Below, one piece after another: positions 8,202 through 16,905 of a stretch of DNA of 33,806 nt. This DNA comes from a virus, in the IMG/VR virus record IMGVR_UViG_3300043778_000049, positions 1-33,806 of that record, one strand, 5' to 3'. The notes beneath the pieces are model-generated. The model was not told where the DNA came from and did not search any database. It was given only the letters and a program-made list of their open reading frames with translations. Positions within the stretch are counted from its first letter, which is position 1. Each line of letters opens with the position of its first letter. The translations under genes were made by a program, and so were the position numbers.

Positions 8202-8887
8202 TACGTCAACGCAGCACAGGTGATCAGCTCTGGCAGCCGATCCTTTTCCATCTTGCGCATGAACGACAGCAGCCGGGTTTCGCCGCGCTGTATCGCGTCA
8301 GGTGCGGCTTCGTACTCGCCGTACATGATCAGTGCAGCCCACACAATGGCCATGTGAAATTGCGCAGGGAGCGCCGGGATATCCGTGTCGTTGACCATGT
8401 AAGTGGGCGCCTGGAAGTAGTCGGCGGTCACTGTGAAGGTGCCGTCCGGCCCAGGGCCAAGGCAAAGCGATTTGTCGACAGGCGAAATAGAACACTCGAT
8501 CGGGCGTGTCGGCGAGTTGCGCAGCGCTCCTATCAGGTACGTATCGCGCCATAAGTCATAGTCCAGATAGGCCATCGTCACTTCGGAGATGATACCCGGC
8601 ACTGTGGCGTAGTTGCGGAACGTGTCGCGGTCCCACATGCCGAAATTCACCGCGCCCGCTTGCGCTGGCGTCGTTGTGAACTGAAGACTGGCCGGCACGA
8701 AAGACACGCCGGGGGACACCCGCAGCCAGCCCCAGTCCTGATGCTTGCTTTGAATGTCGAGCCAGGCGTCGTTGACCCAGTTGACGAACCGAGCGTACTC
8801 TCCGCGCTGATTGACAGTCGTGACCGGGCCGCCGCCGGAAGCTCCGGCTTCGACGCACGCACGCTGTACAATTTGCAAAAAGTTAAT
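8201..8887 (-). CDS. Connector or adaptor protein, probable ATT start
   Basis: About 228 residues. The first conventional start in frame is TTG at 8878, with no ribosome site. Three codons further upstream is ATT at 8887, which gives the N-terminus MNFLQIVQRACVEAG, and GGAG stands exactly 7 bases before it within the end of the preceding gene. Phage adaptor proteins of this kind commonly begin with a NFLQL-like helix, so I prefer ATT. The helical start and the Trp-rich stretch WVNDAWLDIQSKHQDWGWL fit head-to-tail connector proteins. It ends at the start of the large tail protein (TAATG). Confidence 0.7.
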   Translation of the reverse strand: MNFLQIVQRACVEAGASGGGPVTTVNQRGEYARFVNWVNDAWLDIQSKHQDWGWLRVSPGVSFVPASLQFTTTPAQAGAVNFGMWDRDTFRNYATVPGIISEVTMAYLDYDLWRDTYLIGALRNSPTRPIECSISPVDKSLCLGPGPDGTFTVTADYFQAPTYMVNDTDIPALPAQFHMAIVWAALIMYGEYEAAPDAIQRGETRLLSFMRKMEKDRLPELITCAALT

Positions 8888-8888
8888 T

Positions 8889-9428
8889 TTAGTACTCCGC
8901 CATCATCTTGGTCAGCCAGTCCGCGCCTTTGGGGTTGTTGTCGCGAATAACCGAAAGCGGATAGATTGCGCTGGTGTTGACGCGCACGGTGTTGTCAATG
9001 TAATCGGTTTCGGCCTCCTGCGCATCGACGTGCTGAGTCTCGACCGAATCGAACTTGGCACGGATGATCGCCTCGACGTACTTGCGTCGGGTAACAATCG
9101 GAACGCCAACAGGAAGAAAGCCCAGCACCCACCATTTGCCATCTTTATAAATCTCGGCGCCTTTACCGTTGACCCAGCAAGGAACGCATGTCGCCGGGTT
9201 TTTTGCCGAGCTGCGCTGGATGTTGATGATGATCGGCTCTTCTGCAAACGCCAGCGCTTCCAGATAGTTCTGGTCCATAGGAATATCGACAGCCTCCAGA
9301 CTCTCTCCGGTGCGCAGCAACGGGCTATCGTCCATGTCGATCTCTTTTCGCTGACTGATTTTCATATCGCCAGTGTGAAGTTCTTTGCCGCCGGTCTTGA
9401 GCGGTGTGTCGATTGCGTCTCGGCCCAT
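8889..9428 (-). CDS. Structural-region hypothetical protein
   Basis: A 179-residue protein with GGAG 8 bases before ATG 9428. The N-terminal third is charged and polar, the middle contains ATCVPCWVNGKGAEIYKDGKWW with a Cys-X2-Cys pair, and the end is mixed. Proteins of this type occur between capsid and connector genes in N4 gp56-type phages, as far as I recall, but the function is unknown. It is separated from the upstream gene by a stem-loop terminator and directly followed by the connector gene. Confidence 0.7.
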   Translation of the reverse strand: MGRDAIDTPLKTGGKELHTGDMKISQRKEIDMDDSPLLRTGESLEAVDIPMDQNYLEALAFAEEPIIINIQRSSAKNPATCVPCWVNGKGAEIYKDGKWWVLGFLPVGVPIVTRRKYVEAIIRAKFDSVETQHVDAQEAETDYIDNTVRVNTSAIYPLSVIRDNNPKGADWLTKMMAEY

Positions 9429-9458
9429 GATGGACTCCTAATATTGAGAGAAAGGAAA

Positions 9459-9480
9459 ACAGCCTGCCGAAGCAGGCTGT
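9459..9480 (-). terminator. Intrinsic terminator with UUCG loop
   Basis: On the minus strand ACAGCCTGC and GCAGGCTGT form a perfect 9-bp stem closed by a TTCG tetraloop and followed by TTTTCC. It lies directly after the 160-residue structural gene, so it should lower expression of downstream genes relative to capsid-region genes. Confidence 0.8.
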
Positions 9481-9485
9481 GGGTG

Positions 9486-9968
9486 TTAGCTTGCTACGGG
9501 CCTGAACGGCATCATGATCAAGTCCTGGAAGTTATAGGTCAAGCCCGTAACCGAGGACAGATTGTTTGTGCCGAAAGTCCAGTTGCCGACTGCCGTTGCC
9601 CCTGCCAAAACAGTGATGTACCCGATCGGGCACATCGTATCCGGGATGCCCGGTGTTCTCGGCAGGTTGATGAAGTTACCGCCAATGTCCAGAGTTTCGA
9701 CGCTACCCTGGCAAGCTTTGATATTGCCGCTGGCATCCAGACCGATCACGATGATCGTCCCCTGATTGGCTGCCACCGGGGGGAAAGCCAGCCCGGTATC
9801 GGCGTCGGTCGTCGGTGTAGCGCCATTGGTAATCGCTGTCTTGGTGTACGCCTTGCCCTTGATGCCGTACGTCGTGGTGCCGGTGGTGCTGATCGTCGAC
9901 GTAGTGCCGGCGGCCAGAGTTACTTTCGACAAGCACAGTGTCTGTGCTACTTGCATTAATTGATCCAT
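9486..9968 (-). CDS. Possible capsid decoration protein
   Basis: A 160-residue protein immediately downstream of the major capsid gene. It is poor in charged residues and rich in Thr, Gly and Ile, with beta-type stretches such as STISTTGTTTYGIKGKAYT and VGNWTFGTNNLSSV. Decoration or head-fibre proteins frequently follow the capsid gene, and this composition fits, but no family is recognised. AAGGAAG upstream is a good ribosome site. Terminators on both sides suggest that it is dosed separately from neighbouring genes. Confidence 0.7.
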   Translation of the reverse strand: MDQLMQVAQTLCLSKVTLAAGTTSTISTTGTTTYGIKGKAYTKTAITNGATPTTDADTGLAFPPVAANQGTIIVIGLDASGNIKACQGSVETLDIGGNFINLPRTPGIPDTMCPIGYITVLAGATAVGNWTFGTNNLSSVTGLTYNFQDLIMMPFRPVAS

Positions 9969-9996
9969 GATGCTTCCTTTACATTATTTGTGAAGA

Positions 9997-10015
9997 AAGC
10001 CAGCTCGGCTGGCTT
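9997..10015 (-). terminator. Intrinsic terminator after major capsid gene
   Basis: The minus strand carries an 8-bp stem AAGCCAGC/GCTGGCTT with a CGA loop and a following TCTTC. It stands 25 bases past the capsid stop codon, where a partial terminator would set capsid excess. Confidence 0.7.
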
Positions 10016-10039
10016 CTATTATTTCAAAGCACAACCGGC

Positions 10040-11101
10040 TTAAACCAGAACCTTGGAGCCAACATTGCCAATAGCCATCCATCCGTTGTTCTCCACAAGG
10101 CACGCCTTCCACCAAATGGTGCCGGCGTACCCGCGTTGCCCGAACGGATCGCTCTTGGACTTCAAGCCAGGAGGCAAGTAAGTCGGCTCGAGCGATTCCT
10201 TGCCGCGCACAGCGATCTGGCTGAATGCGTCTTCGGCCATCACGACGATCTGGTAGACGTCGATGTTCGCACCGGAGGTCGAATTCAAGTTGGTGGTGCC
10301 GACAGCCGCGCCCGCATCTTGCAGTGCGGCCAGTTCGGGGGATGTGATGAAGCGGAAGCGTTCGCACATGCCGACTTCGTTCTCCATCGGCGAGCCGGAT
10401 GCATACTTCTCGGCTGGCGTGAAGTTCGGCAGATCGCGGATGTCCGGCTCCAGATCGGTGTGGCAGTAGACAAAATACCCGGCCGGCACCGCCGACGTGG
10501 CGTAGTCTGCCGAAGCCTTCAGCACGCGCGTGACCATCTTGGCGTGGTTGGCTTGCAGGTTCTTGACGATCTTGCGAACGAAACCAAGCGACAAGCCGCC
10601 ATTGACGGTGGCCCGCGTGGTGCCGGTACCGCCGTAATACTGGTTGGTGCAGCCTTTCAACGCACCGAAGATGATCAATTCATTGACGAAAGTGACGCGT
10701 TCGCCGATCTGTTCTTTCATCGCTTGCGGGATGTCATCTTCGTACAGGTCGTAGGTCTTATCGGTGAAACCGTACAAGCACGAGTACTGGTTGATGACGA
10801 CAGTCACGTCTTGCGGCGTGATCGATTCAGGCGCCGGTGTGACGCCTTCAGACGTCAGATGCGCTTGCGTGATCGCATTGGTGCGGTCGCCGGTACCGTT
10901 CGAGAAGAATTGATTGGGCTGTGCAGCAGTGGCGTTGTAGGGAATCCAGCGACGAGCGACATAGGTGTCCGACTCGTTCTTTGGCATTTTCACCTGACGG
11001 CCGATCTTGCCGAGAACTTCGACAGGAACAGCATGCTTCAGAATTTCACCCTTGAATTTATTGATTCGCCCTGGGGTTAGCGAAAAGTTTTGCATCGTCA
11101 T
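10040..11101 (-). CDS. Major capsid protein, N4 gp56 type
   Basis: A 353-residue protein with the layout of the N4 gp56 major capsid family: a short N-terminal basic segment with ILKHAVPVEVLGKIG, VARRWIPYNA, a polar region and then QYSCLYGFTDKTYDLYEDD, IGERVTFVNELIIFGALKG, and a late YQIVVMAEDAFSQIAVRGKES block. It would form the HK97-fold shell. GGAG lies 7 bases before the start. It follows the scaffold-like gene and precedes the presumed decoration gene, the usual order. Confidence 0.9.
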   Translation of the reverse strand: MTMQNFSLTPGRINKFKGEILKHAVPVEVLGKIGRQVKMPKNESDTYVARRWIPYNATAAQPNQFFSNGTGDRTNAITQAHLTSEGVTPAPESITPQDVTVVINQYSCLYGFTDKTYDLYEDDIPQAMKEQIGERVTFVNELIIFGALKGCTNQYYGGTGTTRATVNGGLSLGFVRKIVKNLQANHAKMVTRVLKASADYATSAVPAGYFVYCHTDLEPDIRDLPNFTPAEKYASGSPMENEVGMCERFRFITSPELAALQDAGAAVGTTNLNSTSGANIDVYQIVVMAEDAFSQIAVRGKESLEPTYLPPGLKSKSDPFGQRGYAGTIWWKACLVENNGWMAIGNVGSKVLV

Positions 11102-11117
11102 GAACTGCTCCTAAAGG

Positions 11118-11957
11118 TTACCCGGAATTGAATCCGGCATGAAAGTCATCGTCTTCTGTCGGTCCAGGGGCGTGGCCACCTGTACCACGGGGGTTGACCC
11201 CCGCTTCCAACCGTTGCTGCCGAGTTGAAGCAGCTTGCGTGGTTTGTGCTTTCGCCGCTTTACGCGACTCTTTAAATGAACTGATGATCGGAATCGTGAC
11301 TTGGGAGTCCCAGCTTTCTGCCGCTGCTTTCCTGACTGTTTCCGGTTGTTTCGCGAGCCATGAAATGTACTCAGGGCTTTCGACCACATCCTTCCAGTCG
11401 TTGTGCGAACGGCTCAATAGTTTCAGCTCGAAGGACTGCTCGACCGCTTGCCGGATCTTCGGCGTTTCCGCGTCCAATCGCTGCTGTACGATCTGCTCCA
11501 ACTGAGCCGGGGCTACTGCTGCTCCGGTGCCGCGCATCTTGGAAAGAGCCTTGTTCATGCCCTTCACAGTCAGTGCGGTCAACTCCGGGTACTCTTCCTT
11601 CAACTCCGCGAAGTCTTCTGCCGATATTTCAACTTGCGCACCTGCCACAGTTCCAGCCTTCAGCGTGTCAATCATCTGCTGAAGACTGCCGATCTTGCCA
11701 AATGCGGTATCGAGAGAACGCTTGTGATCGGCAGCTTGCGCTACGATCTGAGCCAATTGCTCTTCCGTTACCTTGGCGTACTTCGGCTTTGACGCCGCTG
11801 GTGCCGCAACTGCCGGTTCCGTTGCTACAGGTTCTGTAACTACGGCATCGACCGGCGGGGTTTCGTTATCGACTTCTAAAACCGGCGTTGATGTCGGTTT
11901 GTCGAGAACTTCGTTATCGAACCCTGCATTGAAATCTGCATCGAAATCATCGTTCAT
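11118..11957 (-). CDS. Scaffold-like acidic head protein
   Basis: A 279-residue protein. I start it at ATG 11957, which has GGAGAAG just upstream, rather than the GTG four codons earlier. The N-terminus is acidic (MNDDFDADFNAGFDNE), a Pro/Val/Thr-rich linker follows, and residues about 70-230 are predicted helical with many Gln, Glu and Lys. The C-terminus ends with a second acidic FHAGFNSG motif that echoes the N-terminal FNAGFD. Position between portal and capsid genes plus this composition match scaffolding proteins that guide shell assembly. Confidence 0.75.
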   Translation of the reverse strand: MNDDFDADFNAGFDNEVLDKPTSTPVLEVDNETPPVDAVVTEPVATEPAVAAPAASKPKYAKVTEEQLAQIVAQAADHKRSLDTAFGKIGSLQQMIDTLKAGTVAGAQVEISAEDFAELKEEYPELTALTVKGMNKALSKMRGTGAAVAPAQLEQIVQQRLDAETPKIRQAVEQSFELKLLSRSHNDWKDVVESPEYISWLAKQPETVRKAAAESWDSQVTIPIISSFKESRKAAKAQTTQAASTRQQRLEAGVNPRGTGGHAPGPTEDDDFHAGFNSG

Positions 11958-12032
11958 TTGCTTCTCCACTTTGATACAACGGTCGGCATCACTGTCGACT
12001 GTTACTACATGCCGTCCTTGCGGGCAGCCCTT

Positions 12033-12281
12033 TTACTCGATCACCTGCGGCTCGCGCCCCAAGTTAATTAATCTCTTCACTTCAGCGATCCGGCCACGTA
12101 GCTCGGCGGTTTCCGCTTCCAGTAGCACTCTATCGTTGCGTAAGCGCAGCGCTTCCAAATGCCTTTTCAGGTCTGCTTCGATCCTCAGCCACAGTGGGTG
12201 GTTGCGCTCTCCGTCGCTCAGAACAAGCTTATTAGGAGCGTTGATCGGGATCGGTTCCTTGCCTTTTCCAGATGCAATCAT
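12033..12281 (-). CDS. Small coiled-coil protein after portal
   Basis: An 82-residue protein whose start overlaps the portal stop as ATGA. Residues about 30-72 (LWLRIEADLKRHLEALRLRN and LLEAETAELRGRIAEVKRLI) form a clear heptad-type helix. The N-terminus is short and basic. Position between portal and scaffold suggests a head-assembly accessory role; no family is recognised. Confidence 0.6.
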   Translation of the reverse strand: MIASGKGKEPIPINAPNKLVLSDGERNHPLWLRIEADLKRHLEALRLRNDRVLLEAETAELRGRIAEVKRLINLGREPQVIE

Positions 12282-14908
12282 TGCTCCCCTGACATATTGT
12301 CTTGCTGCAATTGTGTTGCTTGTTGGACAGTATCATGCTCTCTTTGTTGCTGGTTTTCAAGTGCTTCAGCATTCTGCTGAGAAATATTTTTCACAAGATC
12401 GTGCGTCCGGTCATGTTGCCCTTCCGAGGCGTGGAGCGCGTTCTGAGCTTGCGCAAGTTGAATCTTGGTAGCATTGTCCTGTTGCGATTTGGCAAGATTA
12501 GCCTTGATGTTGTCTAAACTGATATTGCGTTGATTGGCGTAGGTGAGCATGGCCAGGCGCTCTTGCAGTTCCAATTTGCGAATATCCATTTGCGCATTCT
12601 GCTGGGCGATCTGCGCTTCCGTTTGTGCATAGGCCAGTTCGGTCTGGCCGCGTGCAGCTTCCACGGCTTGCGCTGACTGCGCACGGATATTCGCTTCGGC
12701 GATGCGCGCCTGTGCGGCGGCCATGTGCGGCGTGGATTGACCGTTTTGCAACTGCTGTTGTTCGTGCTGCGTCTCCTGCTGCATGAGTTGCAGCGCGGCC
12801 TGGGCACGTGCTTCCTCCACCTGCACTGCAGTCTGGGACTTGGCTTGTTGCACGCCGACCGCTGTCTGCGCACGCACCTGAGCAACTTGCACCTGTACTG
12901 GTGGCGCTGCCGGCTGCGCGTCGATCTTCTCTTGCTCTTCGGGCGTGTACTGCACCTTGCGCGGGTCCATGCGCTTGCTGCGCGTGTACTCGGCAAACCA
13001 ACGCTTCGGGTCCACGCCGAACGCCGGGTTGATGGCGATCGACTCCATGCTCTGCAGCGTTTGTTCCTGCAGTGCGCGTTCGACCAATGCCAGCGAGCCT
13101 TGCGTATTCAACTCGAAAGCGCCCTTCTCTTCGTTAGGCACATCCGGATCAAGCAGCAGCCACTCATAGAGGTTGCGCACGAACGGGTCTGTGACGCCAT
13201 CGTCGTAGATCATGGCAATACTGCGAAGCAGCGTTTGCGCATTGGTGCTCAATAGCGACGTGGCGCCAAACGTTTCCGGCATGTTCTCGTTTGCCTGGCC
13301 TTGCTCCTGCAACGGGATGTTGGATAGCTGCTCGGCCAGCTTGAATGCATAGTCGACAATCTTCATCAACTGGTCGCCGACGTTCGGTATCTCGATCGCC
13401 ATGAACGCTTTGCGCACATCGTCCATTGTGCTGTCAGCCGATAGGTACCATACCTTGTCCGGGGTCATTGTCCATACACCGTCGGCAGGCTCGATGCCTT
13501 CGCGGTCGACCACAATCTGCGACCCTGCCGACTTACCGGCGTTGTTGAGCATGGAGCGCGTAGCGGCGTTGCACATCTTCTGCGGCGTGGCGATCTGCTC
13601 GCCGATGCCGATGCCCGCCCAGTGGCCGGCGCGCCGCGACCAGGCGAACACGTTGTATGGAAACGCGCCGGAGTCGAGCGGATTCAACGATGCCTTGACC
13701 ACAGTGTCGTTGATCATCATGAGGATCGCCGGCAGTTCGTCCCAATCGGACGGCATATCGTCCAGGCCGAGCACATTGGCTGCTTCCAGGTCTTTGCGTG
13801 GGATGTCGCCGTAGAAGTACCACACCTCGAAGCGGTCCTTGTCGCGCACTTCAGCCGGGTTTCGCCCGCTGGACTCGACCTTGCCTGGGCCTTCCTTCAG
13901 CACCTTGTTGATCGCTGCGCGCGAGTACTCCTTGCCTTTCAATTCCTTGATGGCGCGCTTGGTCAGGAAGTCGCGCTCCAGAAAGAAGTTTCCTTCGTGG
14001 ATGCTTTCGCCACATGCCGGATCGGGAAAACAGTTCCACGGGTCGATCCATTTACACTGCGGAACCAGTTTGCGCTTGATCTCGACTGCGACCTTGCCGC
14101 CGCCCATGTTGATGGCTGCAACTTCCTTCTTCCGCTCCGGGAATGGTCCTTTCAGAACGCCGACCCCGATGCGTGCCGCGTCATGGATGACCTTGCGCGC
14201 TTCGGCCGGGTACTTGCTCTTTACCATCCAGCCGTACATGCGGCGCTGTGCCGCTTCGGCTGCGTCTTTGACAGCAGCCATTTCCTGTTCGTAGTACTCA
14301 TTCTGCGTCATTGGCACCGTGTTGGGCGCAGGCGGCGTGGTCTCCGGAACTGGCGGGGCAGCACTGCCTGCTTGTGGCGGCTGCATTGGGGCGGGTGCTT
14401 GCGCAGCAGGAGCGGCTGCTGGAGGCGCTGGTGGTTGCGGCGACGGCAACTCATCCGGCCTCATGTCGCGCATCATCGGCGTGCCGTCGGCACCCATCAT
14501 GGTCTTGATGGAGCCCTTGTTCTTGACCAGATCGGGGTCCGGTACCGGCTTTGCGGAGAAGGCCATGTCGTCGATCGGCAGGATGATCTCGGACACACGC
14601 GCGGCGCCGGAATCAACATAGCGTGCGGTCAGCCGGATGAACACTGTCGAACGATTATCCATCGTGTCGGAACGCGCCAACGTGATCGGGCCGGTCATGC
14701 TGGTGGGTTTCGACCACTTGGCGTTGGCAAACTCGTAGCGATTATTGTCGTCGATGCCGAGGTACGACTCTTCGAGACCGAGCCATGTCTCTTCGATGCC
14801 GGAGGATGCGCGCGCGGTAACGGCATCATCCCGCTTTTCAGCGACAAGAAGCCCCAGCGCATCGCGGCGCTTGAGCTTCTCTTCCGGCGTCATCCCCGAT
14901 TTGGCCAC
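12278..14908 (-). CDS. Portal protein with long helical C-terminal tail
   Basis: An 876-residue protein, long for a podovirus portal. The first 630 residues look like the portal body, with SGIEETWLGLEESYLGIDD near residue 36 and FPYNVFAWSRRAGHWAGIGI in the middle. A proline-rich insert (about 160-200) interrupts the N-terminal part. The last 220 residues are an extended Gln and Ala-rich helical region such as VQVEEARAQAALQLMQQETQ and MDIRKLELQERLAMLTYANQ, suggesting a long helical barrel or coiled coil. Portals form the dodecameric DNA entry ring at the vertex where terminase docks. A long antisense frame over it is a shadow. Confidence 0.85.
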   Translation of the reverse strand: MAKSGMTPEEKLKRRDALGLLVAEKRDDAVTARASSGIEETWLGLEESYLGIDDNNRYEFANAKWSKPTSMTGPITLARSDTMDNRSTVFIRLTARYVDSGAARVSEIILPIDDMAFSAKPVPDPDLVKNKGSIKTMMGADGTPMMRDMRPDELPSPQPPAPPAAAPAAQAPAPMQPPQAGSAAPPVPETTPPAPNTVPMTQNEYYEQEMAAVKDAAEAAQRRMYGWMVKSKYPAEARKVIHDAARIGVGVLKGPFPERKKEVAAINMGGGKVAVEIKRKLVPQCKWIDPWNCFPDPACGESIHEGNFFLERDFLTKRAIKELKGKEYSRAAINKVLKEGPGKVESSGRNPAEVRDKDRFEVWYFYGDIPRKDLEAANVLGLDDMPSDWDELPAILMMINDTVVKASLNPLDSGAFPYNVFAWSRRAGHWAGIGIGEQIATPQKMCNAATRSMLNNAGKSAGSQIVVDREGIEPADGVWTMTPDKVWYLSADSTMDDVRKAFMAIEIPNVGDQLMKIVDYAFKLAEQLSNIPLQEQGQANENMPETFGATSLLSTNAQTLLRSIAMIYDDGVTDPFVRNLYEWLLLDPDVPNEEKGAFELNTQGSLALVERALQEQTLQSMESIAINPAFGVDPKRWFAEYTRSKRMDPRKVQYTPEEQEKIDAQPAAPPVQVQVAQVRAQTAVGVQQAKSQTAVQVEEARAQAALQLMQQETQHEQQQLQNGQSTPHMAAAQARIAEANIRAQSAQAVEAARGQTELAYAQTEAQIAQQNAQMDIRKLELQERLAMLTYANQRNISLDNIKANLAKSQQDNATKIQLAQAQNALHASEGQHDRTHDLVKNISQQNAEALENQQQREHDTVQQATQLQQDNMSGEQ

Positions 14909-14911
14909 GTA

Positions 14912-15355
14912 TTACACGTTCCAGGCGCCGGGCAGTGTGCAGACGTAGAACTTGAGCGTGTTGGCTGCCTGCGAAATGCCAGTGGCTGCTGCGTTGCCGT
15001 TGATGGTATCCGCCCCGCTACCGAACACCTGCATCGCGGTTGCGGTGTTGTTGACCACTACCGCGATCAGGCCGCCGGCTGTTCCGGTCGTGCTCGGCAG
15101 CATCACCGAGTCAGCCGCCGTCGCGACGGTGTCAACCCTGTTCACGCCGTTCAGAAGCTGTGTGGCACCTGTCTGGCCACCACCTGCAAGCGCTGTGATG
15201 GCTGCCTGTGCCGGCGAGCCGGTATACGTCAGCGGCACCATGCTTTTGCCGGTAGTGCGTGTCTTGAGGCCGACGATGCTGCTGCTGACTGGATCCTTGA
15301 TCCACTCATCGCTGGGGCTGATATTTTGCAAGCTCATTGAGACTTCTGCTGTCAT
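14912..15355 (-). CDS. Structural-region hypothetical protein
   Basis: A 147-residue protein beginning at ATG 15355 with GGAG 9 bases upstream. It is poor in charge and rich in Ala, Gly, Thr and Val, with beta-type stretches such as GGLIAVVVNNTATAMQVFG and the ending LKFYVCTLPGAWNV. The composition suggests a small beta-structured virion or decoration protein. It is followed by the portal gene with only 3 bases between. The family is not recognised. Confidence 0.65.
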   Translation of the reverse strand: MTAEVSMSLQNISPSDEWIKDPVSSSIVGLKTRTTGKSMVPLTYTGSPAQAAITALAGGGQTGATQLLNGVNRVDTVATAADSVMLPSTTGTAGGLIAVVVNNTATAMQVFGSGADTINGNAAATGISQAANTLKFYVCTLPGAWNV

Positions 15356-15390
15356 GCTGTTCTCCTGGTAAATTTAAAAATCATGGACAA

Positions 15391-16905
15391 CTAAAATGTT
15401 GTTGTTGTGCCCGATCCAGATGGAACCAGCACGTTTCCGCCGCTATAGTTCGGAGTGACGCCGTTATATGGGGTCGAGGAATTATTATTTATCAAAGTGT
15501 TGCCTGAAACAGTGAACGCTCTGAAATTCGGCATTGTCGTGGCATTGATAAAATAACTCGCCGTGCCTTGTGTCGTTGTCACATAAGAAGATTCAACAAC
15601 ATTCGCAACTACGGCTAGGCCTTTTAAATACCCTGTTCCGGTTGAATCGCCGGTGATCTGAATAAACGGGAATGTATTGGGAGGTACCCCATCATTCTGA
15701 AATGATGTGTTGCCGATTATTCCTATTGAATACATGAAATAGGAGTCAAAAATATTCAAATCCACACATGCGCCATACGACGTGTCGCATGTATTTCCGA
15801 TCACTTTAATACTCTGTGTGGTAGCGCCCGAATATACCTCTAAGCGTATGGATGGGCCGTAGAGCGATTCATTTCCGCTTTTCCAGATATGGTTTCCATC
15901 AATAACGCCATCGGTGACGTTTGTGAATTTGATGCCCTCTCGAACGTTTGTAATAGTGGGCGAACTCGTTGGGCCGCCAGCGCCGAATACCGCGCTGTCT
16001 CGCACTGTCACGTCTGACACTGTATCGGCGATAATGCCATGTGTCGTGTTATGCGATACGGCGGTCGTGTTATAGATGAGGCTTCCGCCGGCCATATGAA
16101 TCGCAGCGGCGTTCCCTGAATTATCGGTAGGATTAATAGCAAGGCTGTTATAGATCTTCGACGCGGTAAGCTGATAAACAGTGTAATAGGACTGAATCAT
16201 CGAGTCCACGTTTACGCCGTTCAACACTGGATCGCCGCCACCTGTTCCGTCCCCCATCGTCACAAACCCATACGACCCTGTATAAGCGCCACCGCATAGA
16301 GAAAACACGGATTTATTGTATGTAATCAGTTCAGGCTGAGCGAATCCATCGATCCTGCCCGGCCCGTTTAAAGTAACTCCATCTGGGATAACAATCCCTG
16401 TGCTGCTGATGCAGGTAATCCCATCGCCCATCGTCGCGATCTTGCCAAGCAATTTGGCTGTCGCTAACGCAGACTGAACTTGCGCAGTCTGATCCGGTCC
16501 GTAGACCATGAATGAGCCGGTGAGCGGAGACGCAACTGATGTCGTTAGCGATAATGTTGCCGCGCCTGACGACTGTACTGATGCGATTGTTCCAACGCCC
16601 TTCAATGCGCCAAGTGGGCCGTTCCACCACGAGACTAATTTTCCAACGTCGGCGCTCGACCATGCGGCGGTTGCCGAAGTGATTGTCGAAGTGTACGGAC
16701 CTGACCCTGTAGACGCGGCGATCGCAACATCGTAAAGAACATTCCCTTGCCCCTTGGGAAGCTGCACGTTGGTGGCTAGCCCAGATAGCCCTTCGATGTT
16801 ATTGTTGCCATCGTACTGGTACTTAGGCGCCCCCGGATAGTTCTGCGCCCCTGCAAATAACGACAAGCACAATAGTGTGGCAAGCAAGGCAAGTTTCTTC
16901 ATCAT
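15391..16905 (-). CDS. Beta-helix protein with Sec signal peptide
   Basis: A 504-residue protein starting at ATG 16905, coupled to the octapeptide gene by ATGA. The longer upstream frame is a shadow. It opens with a canonical export signal MMKKLALLATLLCLSLFAGA and a likely cleavage after AGA. From about residue 200 the chain shows a parallel beta-helix pattern with repeated turns such as GVIDGNHIW, SIKVIGNTC and YSIGIIGNT, similar to pectate lyases and phage tailspikes. A tailspike assembled in the cytoplasm should not carry a signal peptide. It may instead be exported by the host during infection or lysogeny, for example to act on surface polysaccharide. Activity is not established. Confidence 0.8.
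   Translation of the reverse strand: MMKKLALLATLLCLSLFAGAQNYPGAPKYQYDGNNNIEGLSGLATNVQLPKGQGNVLYDVAIAASTGSGPYTSTITSATAAWSSADVGKLVSWWNGPLGALKGVGTIASVQSSGAATLSLTTSVASPLTGSFMVYGPDQTAQVQSALATAKLLGKIATMGDGITCISSTGIVIPDGVTLNGPGRIDGFAQPELITYNKSVFSLCGGAYTGSYGFVTMGDGTGGGDPVLNGVNVDSMIQSYYTVYQLTASKIYNSLAINPTDNSGNAAAIHMAGGSLIYNTTAVSHNTTHGIIADTVSDVTVRDSAVFGAGGPTSSPTITNVREGIKFTNVTDGVIDGNHIWKSGNESLYGPSIRLEVYSGATTQSIKVIGNTCDTSYGACVDLNIFDSYFMYSIGIIGNTSFQNDGVPPNTFPFIQITGDSTGTGYLKGLAVVANVVESSYVTTTQGTASYFINATTMPNFRAFTVSGNTLINNNSSTPYNGVTPNYSGGNVLVPSGSGTTTTF

Noticed and set aside
13622-15340. A 572-codon plus frame over the portal gene
   Set aside because: Antisense shadow of the portal: Cys, His and Arg-rich composition, no ribosome site and no family pattern.
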